From Desulfoluna limicola (GTDB taxonomy: Bacteria; Desulfobacterota; Desulfobacteria; Desulfobacterales; Desulfolunaceae), in NCBI RefSeq assembly GCF_021654575.1, contig NZ_AP024488.1:2813501-2877500 (forward strand): DNA of 64,000 bases, read 5' to 3'. This document shows positions 37,604 through 45,272 of the stretch, piece by piece (position 1 is the stretch's first letter; each line of letters begins with the position of its first letter). The notes below the pieces were generated by a model, which made no database searches, had not been told where the DNA came from, and saw only the letters and a list, made by a program, of their open reading frames with translations. The position numbers and the translations under genes were made by a program.

Positions 37604-38048
37604 GCCTCCGGCGGCCAGGGGAGTTTTCGCCAAAGTGGCTTCGCCACCCCTGGACCCCGGGTTGCGAATGCTCCCGCTCCTCGTTCCTCGGAACGTGTGC
37701 ATCCGTGAAATTTTCCGGAGCAAGCAACAAAGACCGGTTTATTTGGCATTTAAACAGCTTGGTCACCGGAAGGGCCGCCGGAGATATTCCGGTAAAAATC
37801 AACCTCTGAAACGGTTTCAGCCTGTGACGGCATTCACGCATGGCCCCCCGGTCACTCGCCCCGCCAACGGGCCCTGGAACACGCCACAACGGTTCACTTG
37901 AAGCTTCAGAGCTGCCGGGGAAGACGATATCTGTGATGTCATAAGATCCACGGGCGCAGCCCGTCAGCAAATGCGAAGGGGAGAGGAACGAACCCCGGAG
38001 CATTTGCGAACCCGGGTTTCAAGGTGCCCCCACCTTGCCGCCGGAGGC
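37604..38048. repeat. Repeat block with two tips (copy 17)
   Basis: Left tip GCCTCCGGCGGCCAGGGG with GCCAAAGTGGCTTCGCCACC, then GCGAATGCTCCCGCTCCTCG. The middle has the CCCCGGTCACTCG ... GCCGGGGAAGACG module. The right end holds GGGCGCAGCCC, GCATTTGCGAACCC and a variant X tip ending CCGCCGGAGGC at 38048. Fills the 552-bp gap between convergent genes. Confidence 0.7.
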
Positions 38049-38097
38049 TTTCCCTTTGCCCCACATGCAACTGCCTGTCCCACCACCCCCCCCCTTA

Positions 38098-39447
38098 TTA
38101 TTCCTGCAATTTCCGATAGAGGGTTTTCCGGCTCACGCCCAGGAGCTCGGAGGCCTTGGACCGGTTTCCCTTGACATAGTCCAGGACCTTGAGCATGTGC
38201 TTTCTCTCGAGCTCCTTGAGGGGAAGAAAGGGCTCTTCACAAGACGGGTCCTCAGCTGCATCAAGGATCTCAAAAGGCAGGGCCTGTTCGGTGATGACGT
38301 TGTTCTCCGAGAGGATCACGCCCCGTTCGATGACGTTGTGGAGTTCGCGCACATTGCCGGGCCAGTCGTAGGCCATGAGGTACTGCATCACCTTCTTCGA
38401 CACCGTGCAGGGGGGATGGTTTCCCACCCGGTGCTGTTCAAGAAAGAACTCCATGAGGACGGGGATCTCCTCCTTTCTCTCCCTTAAGGGCAGGATCTTG
38501 ATGTTGAAGACGTTCAGGCGGTGGTAGAGATCTTTCCGGAAATGCCCCGCCTCGGACTCCTCGCGCAGGTTCCGGTTGGTGGCAAAGAGAAACCGGATGT
38601 CCACCTTTCTCTCCTCCTTTTCCCCCACCCGCCGAAAGGTCTGGGTCTCCATGACCCTCAGCAGAGAGGCCTGAACGCTTAAGGGGAGTTCCCCGATCTC
38701 ATCGAGAAAAAGCGTCCCCCCGTCGGCCATGGCAAGGAGGCCGTCCCGCGATTCATCGGCTCCGGTAAAGGCTCCCTTGCAGTGCCCGAAGAGCTCGCTT
38801 CGCACCAGCTCACTTGAAAGCGTGGCACAGTTCTTTGTAATGAGGGGGCTTGCGGCCCGCAGGCTTCGGCCATGGATCACGCGGGCCACCACATTCTTCC
38901 CGGTTCCGCTCTCCCCGTTGATCAGGACCGGGACCTGGGCAGGGGCCACCTTGTCGATAAGGTAGCGCACATGGTTCATGGAGGCGGAGTGGCCGATGAG
39001 CTCCTGGGGGTAGGTGCTCTTTTTCCCCCCTTCCTTTCCCTCCTTGAGGCGCCGGAGTTCCTTTCGGACACACACCTGCTCGTGCGCCTTATCAATGCGC
39101 TCATCCAGGGTGTCCAGGTCAAAGGGCTTGGTGATGTAGTCGCAGGCCCCGTTTTTCATCGCCGCCACCGCATCATGGACCTCCCCGAATCCGGTGATGA
39201 GAATCACCTGAACCCCGGGGAGCGTCTCCTGAAATTGCAGCATCAGGTCAAGGCCACTGGCATCTGGCAGGCGGATGTCCAAAAGAATCACGTCAAAGGG
39301 GAACTTCCGGATGGCGGCAAAGGCTTCCCGGCCGCTGCCGGCGGTCTTGATGACACGCCGGGGTGATGCCATCTCCTTTTCAATCAACCGGCGAATCGAT
39401 TTTTCATCGTCCACCACAAGGATATGGATGGTATCGGATGTGGTCAT
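38098..39447 (-). CDS. NtrC-type sigma-54 response regulator
   Basis: 449 residues from the ATG at 39447, which overlaps the kinase stop in an ATGA junction; the longer frame to 39681 only reads back into the kinase gene. Receiver domain with Asp57 (FDVILLDIRLP), AAA+ domain with Walker A GESGTGKN (178-185), GAFTGA (225-230) and LFLDE, then a Fis-type helix-turn-helix (KASELLGVSRKTLYRKL). Activates sigma-54 promoters when phosphorylated by the coupled kinase. The alcohol dehydrogenase promoter at 36274 is the obvious nearby target. Confidence 0.92.
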   Translation of the reverse strand: MTTSDTIHILVVDDEKSIRRLIEKEMASPRRVIKTAGSGREAFAAIRKFPFDVILLDIRLPDASGLDLMLQFQETLPGVQVILITGFGEVHDAVAAMKNGACDYITKPFDLDTLDERIDKAHEQVCVRKELRRLKEGKEGGKKSTYPQELIGHSASMNHVRYLIDKVAPAQVPVLINGESGTGKNVVARVIHGRSLRAASPLITKNCATLSSELVRSELFGHCKGAFTGADESRDGLLAMADGGTLFLDEIGELPLSVQASLLRVMETQTFRRVGEKEERKVDIRFLFATNRNLREESEAGHFRKDLYHRLNVFNIKILPLRERKEEIPVLMEFFLEQHRVGNHPPCTVSKKVMQYLMAYDWPGNVRELHNVIERGVILSENNVITEQALPFEILDAAEDPSCEEPFLPLKELERKHMLKVLDYVKGNRSKASELLGVSRKTLYRKLQE

Positions 39448-40664
39448 AGCGTTTCTCCCAACGCCGGCAAGGGCAGCTTGACATGAAAGGCAGATCCCTG
39501 GTTTTCGACACTCTCCACAGCGATCTCGCCCCGATGCTGGTGTACAATGTTGTAGCAGGTGGACAGGCCGATGCCGGTTCCCTGCCCCACCGGTTTGGTG
39601 GTGAAAAAGGGGTCGAAGAGCTTGTCCAGGTGCTCCTCCGGAATGCCTTTCCCCGTATCCTCCACGGACAACACCACCCACCCGTCGGTTTTGCGGGTCC
39701 GAATGGTGATGGTCCCCTTGTCCCGAATCGCTTCCAAGGCATTAAAAATCAGGTTAAGCAGCACCTGCTTGAGTTCGGCGCCCACCCCCATGACAGGGGG
39801 GACGGACTCGTCCAGCTCCAGACAGATGAGCGGAGAGCTTCCGCCATCGAGCCGATACCTCAACAGCTTCAACATCTCGAGGACAAGGGACCTGAGGTCA
39901 ATGGGGATGAACGCCACCTTCTTTCTCGGGCTGAAGGTCAGCAGCTCGTGGACAATATCCCGACACCGTTCGCACTCTCCCTGGATCGTGTCCAGGTACT
40001 CATTGAAATCCTCCATGAGCTCCCTGGACTCGCGCCCCTCCGCCAGGCAGGCGTCAAGACGGGGCAAGCGCCGCTTGAGCCCCTTGGAAAAGCCACTCAC
40101 CGCCGTCAAGGGGTTGTTGATCTCGTGGGCCACACCGGCGGCCAGCACCCCGATGGTTGCCATCTTTTCCGCGTGCTGATACCGGGCCTGATACTCCTTC
40201 TCCCGGGTCACATCCCGCATGAGCAGGAGAAACCGGTAGCTCCTCCCGTTGGACCAACGAAGGGGAGACGCCGTCACCTCAAACTGGCGGTTTTTCCCGC
40301 CAAGGGGGCAAATCAACAACTTGCGGCAGACCTCATTTGTCTCCCGGGCGATCACCATGGGGCAGTCGGGACAGGGGGCCTCCCTGTTCCTGAACACCTC
40401 ATAGCAAAAGGCCCCCTTAGGGTCCTCGCATTCAAACACGTCGTCAAACACATGGTTGACGGTGATAATCCGGAAGTTGAAGGAGACCACCGCCATCACA
40501 TCGGTGATCCCGTCCAAAATGGCCTGAAGCTCCCGCTGCCTTCGCTCAAGCTCAAGGTTGGTCTCCTTGAGCTCATCGATCTTCTTGTTGAGCTCACCGA
40601 AGAATCCCAACTTGGTGTGTTCAAGGCCAATAATGTCTTCGAGGGTCGGTTTTTTCTTCATCAC
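39444..40664 (-). CDS. Cytoplasmic PAS-domain histidine kinase
   Basis: 406 residues, no membrane segment. Coiled coil (22-50), PAS domain (about 45-155) containing a cysteine cluster (Cys79, 87, 98, 101; CPDCP) that could bind metal or sense redox, HisKA with His180 (GVAHEINNPL), HATPase_c with N-box LNLIFNALEAI and G-box DTGKGIPEEHLDKLFDPFFT. Start and stop overlap both neighbours by ATGA, so it is translationally coupled with the ErcA-like dehydrogenase and the NtrC-type regulator. Confidence 0.92.
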   Translation of the reverse strand: MMKKKPTLEDIIGLEHTKLGFFGELNKKIDELKETNLELERRQRELQAILDGITDVMAVVSFNFRIITVNHVFDDVFECEDPKGAFCYEVFRNREAPCPDCPMVIARETNEVCRKLLICPLGGKNRQFEVTASPLRWSNGRSYRFLLLMRDVTREKEYQARYQHAEKMATIGVLAAGVAHEINNPLTAVSGFSKGLKRRLPRLDACLAEGRESRELMEDFNEYLDTIQGECERCRDIVHELLTFSPRKKVAFIPIDLRSLVLEMLKLLRYRLDGGSSPLICLELDESVPPVMGVGAELKQVLLNLIFNALEAIRDKGTITIRTRKTDGWVVLSVEDTGKGIPEEHLDKLFDPFFTTKPVGQGTGIGLSTCYNIVHQHRGEIAVESVENQGSAFHVKLPLPALGETL

Positions 40665-41803
40665 CAGGCCTCGTCACAAATCTGCATCATGTCCTCAACC
40701 GTAGCGACACGGGGGTTGCTCAACACACAGGAATCCTGAATCGCCATCTCACAGACTTGGGAGAGATGCACCTGATCCGACACGATGTCCCTCAGGCGGG
40801 TCGCCACCTTCATGCTGTGGAAATACTCTTCCAATTTCTCGATCCCAGCCCGCGCCGTAGCTTCAGGGCTCCCTAAGGATCGCCCCAGGATGATGCGCCC
40901 GATATCGGCGACCTTCTCCTGGCACACGGGCATGTTGTAGCGCATCACATGGGGAAGCAATACGGGGTGGATCAGGCCGTGGACCACATCCAGCATCCCT
41001 CCCAACGAGTGAGCCAGGGCATGGTCCACCCCGAGGCCGGCATTGCTGAACGCCATGGCCGCGGAGGTCCCTGCAATACTGAGCTGTTCGAGGTCATCCA
41101 GGGTGCCTGTTTCCAATGCACGGGGAAGGTACTGAATAATCAGCTCCATGGCTTTGAGGGAGTGGATCTCGGTGACGGGGAAGGCGATGGGCGAGAGATA
41201 GGATTCCACGGCATGGGCAAAGGCGTCAATGGCCGAGGCGATGATCAGGTCCCGGCTCTTGGTGGTGAGAAGGATGGGGTCGATGATGGAGATGTTGGGC
41301 ACCAGGGTCCGGCTGATGATGGACATTTTCACATGCCGCTGCATATCCGTTATGATAGCGAACTGGGAGATATCGGAGCCGCTGCCCGCTGTGGAGGGCA
41401 TGAAAATCATGGGCGGCAAGGGCCGCTGAATCCGGTTTGCCCCTTCATAATCATGGACACGGCCGCCATTGCTGGCCACCAGGGCGATCCCCTTGGCCGC
41501 GTCCATGGGGCTGCCGCCCCCCAGGGCAATCACCACGTCGCACCCCGCCTCCCGGTACAGCTCCGCACCTTCCTGAACCTGCCAGTCCCGGGGGTTGGAT
41601 GAGACATTGGAGTAGTGCACCCACCGAAGGTCCTTCTCTTCAAGAATTTCAAAAATAAGGTCAATCCAGCCGCTCTGCTCCAGTCCGGGGTCGGTGACAA
41701 AAAAGATTTTTTCCGCCCCCAGGCGCTTGGCACACACACTTGAATACTTCAGGCTGTCTCGCCCGAAAAAAATTTCCGGAACGGAAAATTTGAGGACACT
41801 CAT
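40661..41803 (-). CDS. Iron-containing alcohol dehydrogenase, ErcA-like, in a signalling operon
   Basis: 380 residues. Fe-ADH fold: GGGSPMDAAKG (NAD binding), STAGSGSDISQF, AIDAFAHAVESY (Asp and His ligands), GLGVDHALAHSLGGMLDVVHG (two His ligands). First gene of an operon with a histidine kinase and a sigma-54 regulator, coupled by ATGA. This setting resembles ErcA, the Fe-ADH-like regulatory protein of alcohol metabolism in Pseudomonas, so it may generate or sense the signal (an alcohol/aldehyde) rather than carry bulk flux. Metal ligands look intact, so catalysis remains possible. Confidence 0.85.
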   Translation of the reverse strand: MSVLKFSVPEIFFGRDSLKYSSVCAKRLGAEKIFFVTDPGLEQSGWIDLIFEILEEKDLRWVHYSNVSSNPRDWQVQEGAELYREAGCDVVIALGGGSPMDAAKGIALVASNGGRVHDYEGANRIQRPLPPMIFMPSTAGSGSDISQFAIITDMQRHVKMSIISRTLVPNISIIDPILLTTKSRDLIIASAIDAFAHAVESYLSPIAFPVTEIHSLKAMELIIQYLPRALETGTLDDLEQLSIAGTSAAMAFSNAGLGVDHALAHSLGGMLDVVHGLIHPVLLPHVMRYNMPVCQEKVADIGRIILGRSLGSPEATARAGIEKLEEYFHSMKVATRLRDIVSDQVHLSQVCEMAIQDSCVLSNPRVATVEDMMQICDEAW

Positions 41804-42321
41804 ATCACCCCTTACGCAAACAATCGTGTTTATAGCCAGGGACTCGGGTATTTACAGGCGCAACCCCCTGCGCATTGGCCATTCAGAGAACACCGTTTTT
41901 TTTTTTAAGCATGGCCGTTGGTTTTCGCACCCCAGGAGACACGGCACCGCATATAAATAGCGTCCAACGAAGTTTAAGCAGACCCCCTTATCCACGTCTG
42001 CCCGAGATTTCACCGTGCATTCCTTAGATAGAAAAACCATTCCTTAATTTTCATGTTACCCTCATTGCCTATAGATTTAAAGTACCGATGTCAAGGGACC
42101 CGAACAGGAACAAACCACCAGAACAGCGTGAATCGCAACGGGTGTATTGCTTTTAACAAAACAGCACCAGGCACCCGTCACCTGAATTTCACCTCAGCGG
42201 TTGGGGATGCCTGCCCCCCTTTCCATTTTCCCCTTCCCTGCCCCGGACATTTTCTTTATAAAGGCAGCGCACCAGGCAAAAACCACGCACCCAATGAATC
42301 CGGACAAAGGAGTCTTCCACG
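41804..42321. other. Divergent intergenic region
   Basis: 518 bases between the ErcA-like operon and the DUF3820 gene. I looked for a -24/-12 site in front of the operon and did not find one with the right spacing. A TTTCTTTATAAAGGCAGCG stretch precedes the DUF3820 gene. No dispersed repeat tip seen. Confidence 0.4.
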
Positions 42322-42549
42322 ATGAAATCCCCAACCCATGCCCCCGAGATGCTCTTGAAGCTGGCCCGAACCAAAATGCCCTTCGGCAAATACCAGGGCG
42401 TCCTCCTGGTGGACCTGCCGGAGCCCTATGTGGTGTGGTTCAAGCAGGAGGGGTTTCCCAAAGGGGAGCTGGGGGAATTGCTGGGGCTGTTGTATGAGAT
42501 CAAGGTCAATGGGCTGGAGTATTTATTTGAACCATTGAAAAACAGGTAA
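42322..42549 (+). CDS. DUF3820 family protein
   Basis: 75 residues, complete. The core MPFGKYQGVLLVDLPEPYVVWFK followed by GFPKGELGELLGLLYEIKVN matches the short DUF3820 family (sometimes labelled quorum-sensing-regulated virulence factor). Small cytoplasmic protein of unknown biochemical role. ATG preceded by GGACAAAGGAG. A tandem heptamer array starts 13 bases after the stop. Confidence 0.85.
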   Translation: MKSPTHAPEMLLKLARTKMPFGKYQGVLLVDLPEPYVVWFKQEGFPKGELGELLGLLYEIKVNGLEYLFEPLKNR

Positions 42550-42561
42550 AAGTAAAAGCTT

Positions 42562-42596
42562 GTTCTTGGTTCTTCGTTCTTCGTTCTTCGTTCATG
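42562..42596. repeat. Tandem heptanucleotide array (GTTCTTC type)
   Basis: Five 7-bp units: GTTCTTG, three GTTCTTC, GTTCATG, followed by GAATTCGCTTCGCGAATGG. The remaining 430 bp up to the intron hold GAATAGTAAGTAGTGAGTAG and a repeat half-copy but no gene. Confidence 0.92.
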
Positions 42597-43143
42597 GAAT
42601 TCGCTTCGCGAATGGCTAAATTCAATTAAAAAGCAAAGCAAAACCTGCATAAGCTCCCATACCCGAAATGGCCAACCCGGGTGCGCCGTGCTCCCGCGCG
42701 GCTCAATACCGCTTGACAGTATGGCGTCCGCAGCGTCTCGGCCTTCTATCGTTATCTGATCCGCTATATTGCTATCTTCCAAAAAAGAGTGAACCATGGA
42801 GAGCATGAAGCGCCCTTCGGGCTGCACGAAGGGGGGAACAACTTCTGGCGTGCGAACGTTCCCCGGCATTACTCTACCCCGTGAATCGTGAATAGTAAGT
42901 AGTGAGTAGTGGTGGAGTCACGATGTTCCGCCATTTTAAAAAACCCCAACCCCACGTGTGGTTCAGAAGCCATCCCCCCCTAAAAACCTTGTGACTTCCC
43001 CCGAACAACCCCCAGCTTCTGAGGCGGACTACGCCGCGGCGAACGCCCTTGCGATTTGGCCCGAGGAACGAGGGACAAAGCGCAAGGGATCGAGTAGGGT
43101 GAAGCAGAGTGTCGCGATACACCTCTGCTTCATCCCTCTCACA

Positions 43144-43174
43144 GAACCGTGCGTACGGGCCTCGTACACGGCTC
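43144..43174 (-). ncRNA. Group II intron domain V
   Basis: On the minus strand: GAGCCGTGTACGAG paired with CCGTACGCACGGTTC, the catalytic hairpin with the AGC triad near its base. Domain VI follows (ATGAAGCAGAGGTG with CACTCTGCTTCACCC). Confidence 0.85.
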
Positions 43175-43184
43175 CTGCTCAACC

Positions 43185-44462
43185 TTATCCCCTGTTGATA
43201 GGGGGAAGCACGCCCGTCTCGATCTTATCCATTGCAAACAACCCGAGTTCATCGAACCACTTTTTGGGCATTGCCCAATGGCTATACTGACATGCGGCAT
43301 TTCGCCATGAGGCCATCTTGATGCGTTGGAACTCCTCTTGGTAGCCCAGTTGCCTGAGCCTTCGATGGAGCTTTTGTGGAACCTTCCACAACTTCATCTG
43401 GATGGATCTCAAGCGCCTGCGTATCCACTTCATCATTGACTGGAGCACACTTTTGCAGTTCGCCACCTTAAAATAGTTGGCAAAACCACGCAGTATTGGA
43501 TTCAGGTCACTGATGATTTTCTGTAAATTCACAGGACTGTTTCGCTTGGTGCGACGCCTGATTTTATCTTTAAAGCCCTGAAGTCGGTCGTCCTTGATTT
43601 GAGTAAATCCTGAACGAATGACCACACCAAGATACGGCACCCCTTGCATCAGACTTGTTATGTGAGTCTTCTTCTGGTTTACCGTCAGTTTTAGTCGCTT
43701 TTCGAGATATTCAGTCGCCACTTCCAGAACATTCTCAGCCCCGGCTTTACTGCCTTTGAAGATGACAATATCATCGGCATAACGCGTGATACGATGCCCC
43801 TTTCGCCTCATATACTGGTCAAACTTGTCCAGATATATGTTCGCCAGCAATGGGCTGATCACTCCACCTTGAGGGCTGCCAACATCTGTCGGCTCCAACG
43901 CGCCGGAGTTCAGAACACCACTTTCAAGGAACATGCGGATCAGCTTCAGGATACTTCCGTCTGCCACTTTTTCTCGTATTGCATGGATGATCAATTCGTG
44001 ATCCAGCGTATCAAAGCACTTGCTCAGATCCATATCCACAACCCACTCCAACCCGTAGTCGCGCATGAATGCCGTTGCCTTGGCAATGGCGTCTTGTGCA
44101 CTCCGCTTGGGCCTGTATCCGTAACTGGACGGATGAAAACCCGGATCAAAGATGGGATCCAGTATGTTCTTTACAGCCTGCTGGACCACTCGGTCCCGAA
44201 CTATCGGTATCCCTATTTTCCTGATCCCACCGTCCGGTTTCGCGATTTCTACGCGCTTCACCGGCGTGGGGCGATAGGTCTTCCCGCGCAGTTCGATAAG
44301 GAGGGTATGGATGTTTGCGTCCAGGTGTAAGGCAAAATCTTTGCAGGACTGCCCGTCTACTCCGGGAGCTCCATTCGCCGATTTCACCTTTTTAAACGCC
44401 TCCAACAGGGTTTCTCGATACAAAAGCCTGTCATAGAGACTGTACCAGACACGACAACTCAT
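43185..44462 (-). CDS. ltrA: Group II intron reverse transcriptase/maturase
   Basis: 425 residues. Reverse transcriptase blocks: NGAPGVDGQS, RPTPVKRVEIAKPDGGIRKI, DLSKCFDTLDHELI, GSPQGGVISPLLANIYLD and the catalytic RYADDIVIF. A maturase X/GIIM domain (SPVNLQKIISDLNPILRGFANYF) follows; there is no obvious H-N-H endonuclease tail, as in class IIC. It would splice its own intron RNA and reverse-transcribe it into DNA targets. Encoded inside domain IV of the surrounding intron; all catalytic residues are present, so it may be active. Confidence 0.95.
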   Translation of the reverse strand: MSCRVWYSLYDRLLYRETLLEAFKKVKSANGAPGVDGQSCKDFALHLDANIHTLLIELRGKTYRPTPVKRVEIAKPDGGIRKIGIPIVRDRVVQQAVKNILDPIFDPGFHPSSYGYRPKRSAQDAIAKATAFMRDYGLEWVVDMDLSKCFDTLDHELIIHAIREKVADGSILKLIRMFLESGVLNSGALEPTDVGSPQGGVISPLLANIYLDKFDQYMRRKGHRITRYADDIVIFKGSKAGAENVLEVATEYLEKRLKLTVNQKKTHITSLMQGVPYLGVVIRSGFTQIKDDRLQGFKDKIRRRTKRNSPVNLQKIISDLNPILRGFANYFKVANCKSVLQSMMKWIRRRLRSIQMKLWKVPQKLHRRLRQLGYQEEFQRIKMASWRNAACQYSHWAMPKKWFDELGLFAMDKIETGVLPPINRG

Positions 44463-45272
44463 CCCTTCTCCTTCGCTTCGTCTCTTCTCTCACATCATAC
44501 CGAGGGTGCGTTTCGACACTTCAACAACGAGGAACTGCCTTCTATCCGTATTCGGCAATATACAGCCCCTTACGTCATCTACTTCGATGAGAGCAGTTTG
44601 CTTAAAGAGCCCTGTTCCCAGGGGTACTTCAACGCCACTAGCCCGCCGCCATAGACGGTTTGGTTCTCCGCATCTCTAATGTGACGGTTTCTAAGACTTT
44701 CGGTTAAACTTCACCCCTTCGCAACTGCCGACGCTTTTGGCTCTCCGACAGCTCCAGCAGACACCGGCTGCTGGTCATCCCTGTTTTCTCCTCCACACCG
44801 TTACCGGGCTTCTCAGGCAGGGACTTCATCACTACTACGGGGTCATCTGCCACCCTGCAGAGAATCTCACCCTCTTTGCTTGTCGGGTAATCTCCTTCTT
44901 AAGAACTCTACAGGGCTTCCCCGGTTAATTTCCGGTCCCTGTGAACGATCCCATCCTCACCCACTCATGCAGTCTGTCCGAGTACTGGGCATCGCCTTAG
45001 TTGGCAGGCTTACCCACTGCACCAGCCGTATCTGGTTCGCTTACGCTATGTACCGTTCACTTCCTATCGCTTCCTTCAGACCCTTCCGTTACCAGAAACG
45101 CCCTTGCGATTCGGATTGATTTCCCCTCGAACGGGGCATCTCTGCTCTCTTTCAAACAGACGGGATACCGGCTTTGCCGGGCAAACCAACCAGCTTTCGA
45201 GGTGGCTCACCTCGCCGCCGGAGGCACGCTTTTCATATTCCTTCTTCCCCCAATTTACGTTATGACAGGTGC

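Larger units (their letters stand above)
43090..45105 (-). mobile_element. Group II intron (probably IIC type)
   Basis: The minus strand carries about 0.64 kb of 5' ribozyme sequence, a maturase/RT gene, then domain V and a domain VI stem. The 3' splice end is placed at CTACTCGAT next to CCCTTGCGC (43090). The 5' end near 45105 is approximate. The maturase length (425 residues) and insertion next to a hairpin fit class IIC introns. Confidence 0.8.
43030..45225. repeat. Dispersed repeat interrupted by the group II intron (copy 18)
   Basis: Left part (about 43030-43089) is CGAACGCCCTTGCGATTTGG ... CAAAGCGCAAGGG, as in copy 7b. Right part (about 45090-45225) carries CGCCCTTGCGATTCGG and an X tip (CGAGGTG/CACCTCG then CCGCCGGAGGC). 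The intron lies between the two. Confidence 0.65.

Noticed and set aside
39483..40739. 418-codon plus-strand frame opposite the PAS kinase
   Set aside because: Antisense shadow; composition rich in Gly, His and Leu without motifs. The minus-strand kinase has all catalytic boxes.
41804..41910. Search for a sigma-54 promoter before the ErcA-like operon
   Set aside because: GG and GC pairs are present, but none has the required 10-base spacing.
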